From Aquirhabdus sp. (GTDB lineage Bacteria; Pseudomonadota; Gammaproteobacteria; Pseudomonadales; Moraxellaceae), in contig JASLHI010000015.1 of the NCBI GenBank assembly GCA_030149815.1, forward strand, positions 31,606-95,605: DNA of 64,000 bases, in the 5' to 3' direction. The translations under genes were made by a program, and so were the position numbers. The notes beneath the pieces are model-generated. The model searched no databases and was not told where the DNA came from. It was given only the letters and a program-made list of their open reading frames with translations. The number at the start of each line of letters is the position of its first letter. Within the stretch, counting starts at the first letter, position 1. This document shows, one piece after another, positions 34,014-41,308 of the stretch.

Positions 34014-34883
34014 TTACGCAGCTTGCAGCATAAAGTTGTTAAATGCTTCTGCTGGGCTGATGTTACCTAGTTTTGTATGCCGACGCACACGATTATAAAA
34101 TATCTCTATCCATTCCACGATTTCACGCCTTGCTTGTTCTCTTGTTTCATACTGTGTTTGATGAATCAGTTCATTCTTCAGACTTCCCCAGAAGCTTTCT
34201 ATCGGGGCGTTGTCGTAACAATTGCCTCGACGACTCATTGAACAGGCAAAGTGATGGTGATCCAAATATTGTCGATACAGATGGCTACAATATTGGCTGC
34301 CTCGATCCGAATGAACGATCAGTCCTGCTTCTGGTTTGCGACGTTTGATTGCCATAGCTAATGCCTTTAAACACAGGTCTGTTGTCATGCGTGAGCTAAT
34401 TGCATAGCCAACGATTTCTTTGCTATACAAATCTTTGACTCCCGCCATATAAAGCCAGCCTTCTTTTGTCCAGACATAGGTGATGTCACTTGACCACGCC
34501 TGATTCGGACGTTCAGCCGTAAACTGCTGTTTCAACAGATTAGGGGCAATCGGTTTATCATGATCACTATTAGTAGTGCATTTGAAGCGTTTGCGTTGTT
34601 TGCAACGTAAGCCATGCTGACTTCTTAACTGACGGACTTTGTGCAGAGAAATGTCCACACCTGAGCTCACTAGCTCTGCATGCAGGCGTTCATTGCCGTA
34701 GGTTTCTCGTGTCCGTTGATGTGCAGCTTTAACGAGTGCAGACAAAATCAAATCTCGCTGAGCGCGAGGGCTGGGTTTACCAATAAGCCAACGGTAATAA
34801 CTGCTGATCGAAATCATCAGAACGCGACACATGAGTTTTATCGGGTATAACTTGAAGTGTGCTTTCACAAATGCATACCTCAC
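34014..34883 (-). CDS. IS3-family transposase OrfB (DDE integrase)
   Basis: The 289-residue protein has an HTH_21-like region (about 35-95) followed by an rve integrase core with the catalytic triad Asp133 (WSSDITYV), Asp193 (HSDRGSQYCS) and Glu229 (NAPIESFWGSLKNE), a classic DD(35)E spacing. The open frame begins at a GTG that overlaps the orfA stop (ATGTGA), so it may be translated by coupling. The frame also stays open upstream past an A7G run, so an OrfAB fusion made by -1 frameshifting is equally possible. All catalytic residues are intact, so the element may be active. Confidence 0.93.
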   Translation of the reverse strand: MRYAFVKAHFKLYPIKLMCRVLMISISSYYRWLIGKPSPRAQRDLILSALVKAAHQRTRETYGNERLHAELVSSGVDISLHKVRQLRSQHGLRCKQRKRFKCTTNSDHDKPIAPNLLKQQFTAERPNQAWSSDITYVWTKEGWLYMAGVKDLYSKEIVGYAISSRMTTDLCLKALAMAIKRRKPEAGLIVHSDRGSQYCSHLYRQYLDHHHFACSMSRRGNCYDNAPIESFWGSLKNELIHQTQYETREQARREIVEWIEIFYNRVRRHTKLGNISPAEAFNNFMLQAA

Positions 34884-35182
34884 ATGGCGTCTTTTGCAAA
34901 GTATGCCGTCGCTTTTTTTAGTATTTCGCGCTCCATTTCAGCAATAGCGAGTGCTTTCTTGAGTCGTTTGTTCTCAGATTCCAATGCACTGATTCGTGGG
35001 TTGTGATCTGATGTTCCTTTGATTTGATTACTGCGTGCAAGAGTAATCCAGTTGGTCAGCGTTTTAATCGAAATTTTTAGATTCCGACTGACGGATGCAA
35101 CGGATTGTTCTTGCTCAAGTACAAGTTTGAGTGCTTCTGCTTTAAATTCGTCGCTGTAACTTTGACGGGTTCGTTGACTCAT
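34880..35182 (-). CDS. IS3-family transposase OrfA (helix-turn-helix subunit)
   Basis: A 100-residue HTH protein (SDEFKAEALKLVLEQEQSV...ISIKTLTNWI) followed by a leucine-zipper-like coiled coil (ISALESENKRLKKALAIAEMEREILKKA), as in IS3-family OrfA proteins that bind the terminal repeats. The ATG at 35182 follows AAAGGAGTC. A run of seven A and a G in the coding strand lies at 34912-34919, in the place where IS3 elements shift frame into OrfB. Confidence 0.9.
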   Translation of the reverse strand: MSQRTRQSYSDEFKAEALKLVLEQEQSVASVSRNLKISIKTLTNWITLARSNQIKGTSDHNPRISALESENKRLKKALAIAEMEREILKKATAYFAKDAM

Positions 35183-35210
35183 GATTGACTCCTTTTGATG
35201 GATTATATTC

Positions 35211-35245
35211 CTTACAAAAGTGTCCGATTTTTTCAACAGGGGTCA
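35211..35245 (-). repeat. Right terminal inverted repeat of the IS3 element
   Basis: On the minus strand it reads TGACCCCTGTTGA then TCGGACACTTTTGTAAG, the partner of the left end. Confidence 0.8.
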
Positions 35246-35310
35246 GTCGTCAGGTATTTAATGAGAAGAAATGGCAATTTAATTTCTCCAAACATGGAGT
35301 GTGTTATCGT

Positions 35311-35344
35311 TATAGGGTGCACATTGCGCACCCTATATATTTTT
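35311..35344 (+). terminator. Terminator next to the miaB stop
   Basis: TATAGGGTGC and GCACCCTATA form a 10-bp stem with a 7-base loop, followed on the plus strand by TATTTTT. It overlaps the last bases of miaB. Its T-run suits plus-strand transcripts, possibly those that used to come straight from the hydrolase side before the IS arrived. Confidence 0.7.
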
Positions 35345-36788
35345 AGACCAACTCACCTTGTACCAAATTCATACTGCGAATATCAGTGACTTTCACCGTT
35401 GCAAATTGACCAATCAGCGAAGCATCACCGACAAACTGCACAAGGCGCGTATTATCGGCACTCGCAATTAACATGGTCGAATCACGATCAGAAATTTTCT
35501 CAACCAGCACTTGCATTGTTTTACCGAGCATCGCATCAGTTTTCGCAACGGTTGAAGCTTTAATTACGGCCTTAACCCGCGCAAGGCGCTCTTTTTTCAC
35601 GTCTTCAGGGGTACTGTCAGGAAGTTCCGCTGCTGGTGTTCCTGGGCGTTTTGAGTAAATAAAACTATAGGAATGATCGAAATCCAAGTCCTTAATAAAC
35701 TGTAATGTGTCTTCAAATTCAGCATCACCTTCAGCAGGGAAGCCAATAATAAAGTCACTCGACAGATGAATATCAGGACGAACCGCGCGTAGTTTTTTGA
35801 TTTTCTCAATATACACATCAATCGTGTGATTGCGCTTCATCGCAGCCAATACTGGATTTGAGCCGCTTTGTACAGGTAAGTGCAGATGAGAGACCAGTTG
35901 TGGAAGCTCAGCGTAGACATTAATGAGTTCGTCAGAAAACTCTAGTGGATGACTAGTGGTGTAACGAATCCGTCCAATGCCTTCGATTTTTGCGACTAAA
36001 CGAAGCAAATCCGCAAAATTACAAATCCCACCATCGTGCATGTCACCGCGATAGCCATTCACATTTTGACCGAGCAGTGTGATCTCGCGGACGCCTTGTG
36101 CTGCAAGACTAATGATTTCTGCAATCACATCATCGAGTGGGCGTGAGACTTCTTCGCCACGTGTATACGGTACAACGCAGAATGAGCAATATTTCGAGCA
36201 GCCTTCCATGATGGAAACGAATGCTTTAAAGCCTTCAACTTTAGGTTCAGGCAAAAAATCGAATTTCTCAATTTCAGGAAATGAAATATCGACGAGGGAA
36301 ATTTTTTGATTAGTTGTACGATCTGCTTTGTGCTCGTTATGCTGATTGAGCATTTGCGGTAAACGATGCAGGGTTTGTGGGCCAAACACCATATCGACGT
36401 AAGGCGCACGTTTTTGAATGCCTTCACCTTCTTGTGAAGCCACACAACCGCCCACACCAATAATCAAATCTGGATTTTGTTCTTTCAGCTTGCGCCAGCG
36501 ACCAAGTTCACTAAATACTTTTTCTTGAGCTTTTTCACGGATTGAACAGGTATTCATCAGTAAAATATCGGCTTCCGCAGGATCAGTTGTTAATACATAA
36601 CCATGTGAATCACCGAGTAAGTCTGCCATACGATTACTATCATATTCATTCATTTGGCAGCCTTGCGTTTCGATATATAAACGTTTAATCGGCGCATCGT
36701 TATCCGCAGCGGTTGAATCCATTGTGGTTGTTTGGGCTGGGATATTTGTGGTTTGAATATTCGAAGGATTAAACGTTTGTACAGTCAT
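35343..36788 (-). CDS. miaB: MiaB, tRNA-2-methylthio-N6-isopentenyladenosine synthase
   Basis: MiaB adds a methylthio group to i6A37 of tRNAs. The 481-residue protein has the N-terminal UPF0004 domain with three cluster Cys (TQGCQMNEYDS, NTCSIREKA, GGCVASQ), the radical SAM core with CSKYCSFCVVPYTRGEE, and a C-terminal TRAM domain (about 410-480). The first about 35 residues are a Thr/Asn-rich leader and poorly conserved, so the true start could be the Met at about residue 23. A TTG 12 bases upstream is rejected. In relatives phoH follows directly; here the hydrolases and the IS lie between. Confidence 0.95.
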   Translation of the reverse strand: MTVQTFNPSNIQTTNIPAQTTTMDSTAADNDAPIKRLYIETQGCQMNEYDSNRMADLLGDSHGYVLTTDPAEADILLMNTCSIREKAQEKVFSELGRWRKLKEQNPDLIIGVGGCVASQEGEGIQKRAPYVDMVFGPQTLHRLPQMLNQHNEHKADRTTNQKISLVDISFPEIEKFDFLPEPKVEGFKAFVSIMEGCSKYCSFCVVPYTRGEEVSRPLDDVIAEIISLAAQGVREITLLGQNVNGYRGDMHDGGICNFADLLRLVAKIEGIGRIRYTTSHPLEFSDELINVYAELPQLVSHLHLPVQSGSNPVLAAMKRNHTIDVYIEKIKKLRAVRPDIHLSSDFIIGFPAEGDAEFEDTLQFIKDLDFDHSYSFIYSKRPGTPAAELPDSTPEDVKKERLARVKAVIKASTVAKTDAMLGKTMQVLVEKISDRDSTMLIASADNTRLVQFVGDASLIGQFATVKVTDIRSMNLVQGELV

Positions 36789-37189
36789 GAATGTTACCAA
36801 GTTCGCGGAGCAGCAGAGGTTTTCTATATCAGCGTCAACAGCGATAAACTATAAAGAGCTGTTCACTGTGAATCGCAAAGCGAATATTTTAGCATTTTTT
36901 GTGAGAGACGATAAGAAAGATTGTTTTTTGTGCGAAATAATCTGTATGAAACGATGTCGAATCAAAAGCTGTCTTCATAAAGTCGATTTTTCTGCATAAA
37001 TGATTCAATTCTACATATTTGCTGCACATTTCTTATTTTTTACAGATAAGCACATACAAATGTTGCAAGATGTTACGAGATGCAACGGATTAATAATTGT
37101 TAATCAAGTCTGCTCCCCTTAGAGTTGAATCATGGAAGTTCATCATGAATTCCAACTCGATATGACGTTAATAAATGGGAGTGTCGATC
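36789..37189. other. Gene-free divergent region before the glycine-zipper genes
   Basis: About 400 AT-rich bases between miaB and the first glycine-zipper gene. A 70-codon plus-strand frame at 36787-36999 has no family likeness and no ribosome site, so I do not call it. The region must hold both promoters. Confidence 0.5.
37088..37105. promoter_or_regulatory. Palindrome upstream of the glycine-zipper gene
   Basis: GATTAA-TAATTG-TTAATC is a perfect inverted repeat about 85 bases before the start of the next gene. It could be an operator; no regulator is identified. Confidence 0.35.
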
Positions 37190-37681
37190 ATGAAAAAGTT
37201 AATGTTAGCAACGATTCTGACTGTAACGACTGGCATGGCTGTGGTTCAACCGGCATTTGCTGACTATGATCCTGTCGGCTCGGCACTCATCGGTGGTGTG
37301 GCTGGTGCTGTGATTGGACATGCTGTGGGTGGTCGTAATGGTGCTGCTGTAGGTGCCGCAATTGGTGGTGTGGGTGGTGCATTAGTTGCGACTCAGCCAC
37401 GCCCATACTATGAGCGTACAGTATATGAGCGCCCTGTTCAAACAACCTATTATGCTGCCCCAGCTCCAGTTTATGCTGCTCCAGCGCCAGTGACCTATTA
37501 TCGCACTGCATATTATCCAGTACGCCAAGTTGCTTATTATGGTGACGGTGATCGTGGTTACTATCATGATCATGGTTGGCGTCGTGATTGGCATGATGGC
37601 GATTGGCGTGGTCGTGACTGGCATGACCGTGATTGGCACGACCATGACGATGAACATAATCGTGGATACTATAGCTACTAA
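37190..37681 (+). CDS. Secreted glycine-zipper protein with Tyr/Pro and Asp/His/Trp-rich tail
   Basis: The 163-residue protein has a signal peptide (about 1-24, ending PAFA), a glycine-zipper hairpin (about 30-65, GGVAGAVIGHAVGGRNGAAVGAAIGGVGGALV), a Tyr/Pro/Ala middle with PAPVYAAPAPVTYY, and a tail of repeated RDWHD/DWH units with many His and Asp (about 125-160). Glycine zippers insert into or pack against membranes; the His/Asp tail could bind divalent metal, which is my inference. GGGAG lies about nine bases before the ATG. A second glycine-zipper gene follows, so they form a pair. Confidence 0.8.
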   Translation: MKKLMLATILTVTTGMAVVQPAFADYDPVGSALIGGVAGAVIGHAVGGRNGAAVGAAIGGVGGALVATQPRPYYERTVYERPVQTTYYAAPAPVYAAPAPVTYYRTAYYPVRQVAYYGDGDRGYYHDHGWRRDWHDGDWRGRDWHDRDWHDHDDEHNRGYYSY

Positions 37682-37807
37682 GCTGTTACAAACGGTCAAA
37701 TGATTGATTAATTAATCATGTTACAGTGTGTCGTGAGCCATTTTGTGAATATGGATTGCTGCGGATAAGCAACTCCAGATTTGGAAATTTTTTAAGAAGG
37801 TAATGTT

Positions 37808-38272
37808 ATGAAAAAAATTCTTGCAGCTGTTGCGTTTAGCGCAGCAGCGATTGCGGTTCAGTCTGCGTATGCGGATGATACGCTACGCAGTGCATTAGCT
37901 GGTGGATTGGGTGGTGTTGCTGGTGCAGCAGTCGGTCAGTCTGTTGGTGGAAAAACTGGCGGTCTGATCGGTGCTGCGGTGGGCGGTGCTGCTGGTGGTG
38001 AGGTTGCTGGCGGTAAACGTGCTGCAATAGGTGGTGCGCTCGGTGCTGGTGCTGGTGCTGCAATCGGTGGTCAATCTGGTCGTCAAGGTCAGTTGGTTGG
38101 TGCAGGACTTGGTGGTGCGGCTGGTGGTGCGATCGGCGGTAACCTCAATAATCATGCACGTGCTAGCGGTGGTGGTGAATATCGTGACGGTGGCGATTAT
38201 CGTGATGAGCACCATGATCGCGGTCGTCATCGTGGTTGGAGAAAACACCATCATCATGATCATGATGACTAA
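37808..38272 (+). CDS. Secreted glycine-zipper protein with His/Asp-rich tail
   Basis: The 154-residue protein has a signal peptide (about 1-22, ending SAYA), then roughly 85 residues of glycine-zipper repeats of the form GGxxGAAVG/GAALGAGAG, then a hydrophilic tail rich in Arg, His, Gly and Asp that ends in KHHHHDHDD. It resembles YMGG-type or glycine-zipper 2TM-domain proteins that associate with the outer membrane. The His/Asp end suggests metal binding, not proven. AAGAAGG precedes the ATG. It sits 126 bases after a related gene and may share its transcript. Confidence 0.82.
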   Translation: MKKILAAVAFSAAAIAVQSAYADDTLRSALAGGLGGVAGAAVGQSVGGKTGGLIGAAVGGAAGGEVAGGKRAAIGGALGAGAGAAIGGQSGRQGQLVGAGLGGAAGGAIGGNLNNHARASGGGEYRDGGDYRDEHHDRGRHRGWRKHHHHDHDD

Positions 38273-38300
38273 TTGGTTACTTCTGACCAAAATAAAAGAG

Positions 38301-38325
38301 CAGCCCTATATGGGCTGTTTTTTTT
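38301..38325 (+). terminator. Terminator of the glycine-zipper gene pair
   Basis: CAGCCC-TATAT-GGGCTG hairpin followed by an eight-base T-run, 28 bases after the second gene. Confidence 0.92.
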
Positions 38326-38343
38326 ACGGCATTTTGATTGGTT

Positions 38344-39861
38344 TTATAAATTCTCTGGTGGTGTGTAATAGGGTTTTCTAACGCGTTCTTTTTTGATAAA
38401 TCGATCTGGTCGAATAGCACTCGCGAGTTTGTGTGGCATTGGTAAGGCTTCATCGAGAATTTGCGAGGCGAGTAATTCTGCACACAGTGGCGCAAAGGAA
38501 AAGCCCTTTGATCCTAATCCTACCAATACGAATACATCCTTCATTTGAGGAACTTGTCCAACTAAGGGCATGGAGTCGCGTGGTAGTGCGCGTAAGCTTG
38601 CACGTCCTTGCCATGTTGCAATTGGCGGGAGGTTTTCTGCGAGCTCAGGAAATTCTTCTTTAAGCAGGTTGAAATTGGATTCGTGCTCACTGATTCGCAA
38701 ATCAGTCTTTACATCATCACGAACAAAAGATGAGCCCAGCAAAACTTGATGCTGGAAGGTTGTGGTATATCCGCCATAGCCAATCGAACATAGTGGTGAT
38801 ACGGAGGGTATAGGGAGCCAAGAGATTTGACCACGAATTACGGTTAAAGGCGGTAAAGTCGGGCAAAGCGTAACGCTATCTTTGGCATTGGCAACAATGA
38901 TTTGATGCGATTCAGCAATGATGTCTTGTTCTGGATCTAGAACCATCCATGTTGAATCATTTTCATTTCGAAGTAGTTGTGCTGCACTGGCTTTGATCAG
39001 TGTGACAAGTGGCGAAGAGAGGACGTGCTGTCGAATTGCTTTAGGAGAGATTCCAACTGCACGGGGCATCAACATATAGTCAGTTGCGCATGTGATACCA
39101 GAAAGCTGTGTTGCCTCCTGTGCATTGACGACACATACCACATCTGCGGGATAACCTTTGATTTTTTCTAAATCATCTTCATCGATTTTGAGTAAGGCAC
39201 TTGTGGATATTACGACATCGTTGACCCAGTTTTTCCACCAGCGCGCGGTGGTCAATGCGCCCATCGTTTGTAGATTGTGACTCACACGATTGAGTTTAGG
39301 CAGCTTGGATAAAAGCAATGCACAAGGATTTCCAGATGCTCCTGACAGCGGTTCTTCTTGTTCAATAAGTGTGACCGCATAGCCGCGCTGTGTTAGTGCT
39401 TCCGTCATCGAAAGCCCAGCGATTCCCGCGCCTATGACGACAAAAGAGGATGGCATTTCGGATACAGTGCTGGCGATCGAAGACACTTTGAGGTCATCTA
39501 CGACATCTCCAAACCAGAGATCTAGAGTTAGGCGTTCATCTCTAAAAATTAACCGATGTACACCTGAAATTGCAGGCGGATATTGGGCGAGTAGTTGCTC
39601 GATTATTTCAGGCGCATAGTCGGTTTTGCTGAGTTGTTGTATAAGTTCTTCGCGAGATAATGGCTGTTCTGCCGTGGAAATGAGATGCAAACGACTTGTA
39701 TTATTGGACTGAATTTTACGCCAGAGCTGCCAAATGGCAATGAAATGCATACGATGATTTAATTCACCGCAATCAATAGTTAAGCATTGAAGAGGGTTTA
39801 ATGCAGAAAACTGCTTAGTCAACAGTTCTATGTCAAATTCATGTTCAAATGAGTGGGTCAT
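38344..39861 (-). CDS. mnmC: MnmC-like tRNA modification protein with a degenerate methyltransferase half
   Basis: The C-terminal 365 residues are an intact FAD-dependent oxidoreductase of the MnmC type (VVIGAGIAGL at 141-150, SGASGNPCALLLSKLPKLNR, GQISWLP, ASLRALPRDSMPLVGQVP), which converts cmnm5(s2)U34 to nm5(s2)U34. In E. coli the N-terminal part is a methyltransferase that finishes mnm5. Here residues 1-120 align with only its middle: the SAM loop reads DCGELN in place of G-x-G-x-N, LTLDLWFGD is kept, but the catalytic DGFAP-x2-NP block and the rest (about 80 residues) are absent. Total length is 505 against about 670. It probably does only the oxidase step. Confidence 0.82.
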   Translation of the reverse strand: MTHSFEHEFDIELLTKQFSALNPLQCLTIDCGELNHRMHFIAIWQLWRKIQSNNTSRLHLISTAEQPLSREELIQQLSKTDYAPEIIEQLLAQYPPAISGVHRLIFRDERLTLDLWFGDVVDDLKVSSIASTVSEMPSSFVVIGAGIAGLSMTEALTQRGYAVTLIEQEEPLSGASGNPCALLLSKLPKLNRVSHNLQTMGALTTARWWKNWVNDVVISTSALLKIDEDDLEKIKGYPADVVCVVNAQEATQLSGITCATDYMLMPRAVGISPKAIRQHVLSSPLVTLIKASAAQLLRNENDSTWMVLDPEQDIIAESHQIIVANAKDSVTLCPTLPPLTVIRGQISWLPIPSVSPLCSIGYGGYTTTFQHQVLLGSSFVRDDVKTDLRISEHESNFNLLKEEFPELAENLPPIATWQGRASLRALPRDSMPLVGQVPQMKDVFVLVGLGSKGFSFAPLCAELLASQILDEALPMPHKLASAIRPDRFIKKERVRKPYYTPPENL

Positions 39862-39879
39862 GCAAGAATTCGTGTGGTA

Positions 39880-40338
39880 TTACCAGCGACGTGTGTTACG
39901 TAAAAATTGGCTGGCAATGATATAACCGATGATCGCTCCAACTAAGATTGCAACCGCGCCATAGATAAACATTTGTGCACTACGATCACTTTGCAGTGCT
40001 TTGACTTGAACGCTGAGATTGTCATTTTGTAGCTGAAGTGTTTGATTACGAGTCAGGGCATCTCGATTTGCCGTTTCAAGTTGGTCGAGGCGCGAGGACT
40101 GTGTCTTACTTAGTTTGCTGAGATTGGCAAACTGTGTTTCTAATGTTGGCGGTTTAATGACAGCTGGTTCAGTAGGTTTGGTTGTTAATGATGTTGTTGC
40201 TGGAGTCGTTGCGTTCGTTGTTGTTTGTGGCGATGTAGCTGGAGTCGTTGCTGCTGGTGCAGCAAGCGTCTGTCCAGCATGTAGCGCAAAAAACATGGCT
40301 ATAACGGCTGCGAGCTTTTGAGTATGTTGAACGATCAT
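39880..40338 (-). CDS. Exported Thr/Pro-rich coiled-coil protein with C-terminal membrane helix
   Basis: I do not recognise this protein of about 152 residues. It has a signal peptide (ending QTLAAPA), a low-complexity Thr/Ala/Pro stretch (about 28-65), a coiled coil (about 68-118, ANLSKLSKTQSSRLDQLETANRDALT) and a single membrane helix near the C-terminus (MFIYGAVAILVGAIIGYIIASQF) followed by RNTRRW. The layout suggests an inner-membrane anchored periplasmic rod. The GTG six bases earlier at 40344 is an alternative start. It lies 18 bases upstream of mnmC. Confidence 0.65.
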   Translation of the reverse strand: MIVQHTQKLAAVIAMFFALHAGQTLAAPAATTPATSPQTTTNATTPATTSLTTKPTEPAVIKPPTLETQFANLSKLSKTQSSRLDQLETANRDALTRNQTLQLQNDNLSVQVKALQSDRSAQMFIYGAVAILVGAIIGYIIASQFLRNTRRW

Positions 40339-40374
40339 GCGCACAGTCCGTCAGTGAATAAGTGAACGATAGGA

Positions 40375-40683
40375 TTATACATTTGGCGTAGGTAAGGCTT
40401 GAATAAAAGGTTTTACAACCACTGATTCATAAATGCCTTCAAGAACAAAGGGTTCTTCTGCAAGCCATGCGTCCAGTGTCGCACGATCAGCGAAGTCGAG
40501 AACGAGTAAACTGCCTGAGAAACCTTCTGTAAGATTATCGTGGTCAATCGGACATGGACCAGCCAGCACAACTTGACCTGCCGCATGCAGTGCTTGCAAA
40601 CGGGCGAAGTGCGCTGGACGATGAAGTTTACGTTTTTCTAAACTGTTTGGAATATCGGTTGCGATCACGGTAAATAAAGGCAT
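40375..40683 (-). CDS. YciI-family protein
   Basis: A 102-residue single-domain YciI-like protein (dimeric alpha/beta ferredoxin-like fold). It shows the family pattern DIPNSLEKRKLHRPAHFARLQAL with the conserved His, GPCPIDHD and LLVLDFADRATLDAWLAEEPFV. The function of YciI proteins is not settled; the His/Asp pair could be catalytic. It lies 36 bases downstream of yciB and faces the same way, matching the yciB-yciI pairing seen in many gammaproteobacteria. Confidence 0.9.
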   Translation of the reverse strand: MPLFTVIATDIPNSLEKRKLHRPAHFARLQALHAAGQVVLAGPCPIDHDNLTEGFSGSLLVLDFADRATLDAWLAEEPFVLEGIYESVVVKPFIQALPTPNV

Positions 40684-40719
40684 GTCTTTTCTCTAATCAA
40701 ATAATTTTGAATCTGTGGC

Positions 40720-41268
40720 TTAGTTCTGGCTTTCTGGTTTTTTCAGATGGTCACGAAGCAATATGAATTGACCGACCATAAACACAATCATGATTGCTGT
40801 CCCACCAAATACCTTGAAGTTAATCCAGTATTGTGGAAATACAAAAGCAAATACGAGATGTAATGCACCGAGAATGATAAAAAATATGGCCCATGTAAAA
40901 TTGAGCTTTTTCCATGCAGATTCAGTGAGTTCAAATACAGGTGCGAGAAAGCGTTTAACCAGCGGAATCGGGTCTTTACCAATCATTGGACTAACTAGGA
41001 ATGCCGTTGCAAAGACCCAGTTAATAATCGGCGATTTCCAGCGTAGCCACATATCGTCATGGAGATAAAGCGTCATGCCGCCAAACGCGAGCGTCAGTAC
41101 GAGCGTAATCCACTGCGATTTTTCCAATCGACCTTTTTGCAGGATAAAATGCAAGCTGTATACGGCGAGACTGGCGATCAGTAAACCTTGAGTTGCGATA
41201 AATATCGTCTTGGTTTTGGCCAATGCAAAGAAAACCACTAAAGGCACGAAGTCGAGCAATGCTTTCAT
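40720..41268 (-). CDS. yciB: YciB, inner-membrane septation/envelope protein (IspZ family)
   Basis: The 182-residue protein begins MKALLDFVPLVVFFALAK and has about five membrane helices, with the family motif KPSIIN-like WKSPIINWVFATAFL and ESAWKKLNFTWAIFF. YciB affects envelope integrity and division and interacts with divisome proteins in E. coli; its precise activity is unclear. Length fits. yciI follows. The PHP gene rnm diverges 40 bases upstream, the same arrangement as in related bacteria. Confidence 0.95.
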   Translation of the reverse strand: MKALLDFVPLVVFFALAKTKTIFIATQGLLIASLAVYSLHFILQKGRLEKSQWITLVLTLAFGGMTLYLHDDMWLRWKSPIINWVFATAFLVSPMIGKDPIPLVKRFLAPVFELTESAWKKLNFTWAIFFIILGALHLVFAFVFPQYWINFKVFGGTAIMIVFMVGQFILLRDHLKKPESQN

Positions 41269-41308
41269 GCTACGCTTTATTCCACAAATTTTAGAAGTTG
41301 AAGTATAG

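Larger units (their letters stand above)
33972..35245 (-). mobile_element. IS3-family insertion sequence (about 1.27 kb)
   Basis: The element is bounded by related inverted ends beginning TGATCCCTGTTGA on the left and, on the other strand, TGACCCCTGTTGA on the right, both continuing to TCGGACAC. It carries orfA and orfB on the minus strand with an IS3-type DD(35)E transposase. The bases just outside the ends (TTA and GTC) do not match, so there is no visible target-site duplication; it may be old, or one junction may have rearranged. It has landed in the intergenic space between two converging transcripts (the hydrolases and miaB). Confidence 0.9.

Noticed and set aside
36787..36999. A 70-codon plus-strand frame in the gap between miaB and the glycine-zipper gene
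   Set aside because: No ribosome site, no recognisable motif and odd Cys-rich composition; it most likely arises by chance in AT-rich DNA.
37382..37699. Long opposite-strand frames across the two glycine-zipper genes
   Set aside because: They mirror the biased Gly/His/Asp codons of the real genes and make Thr/Ile/Met- or Gln/His-rich proteins with no start signals.
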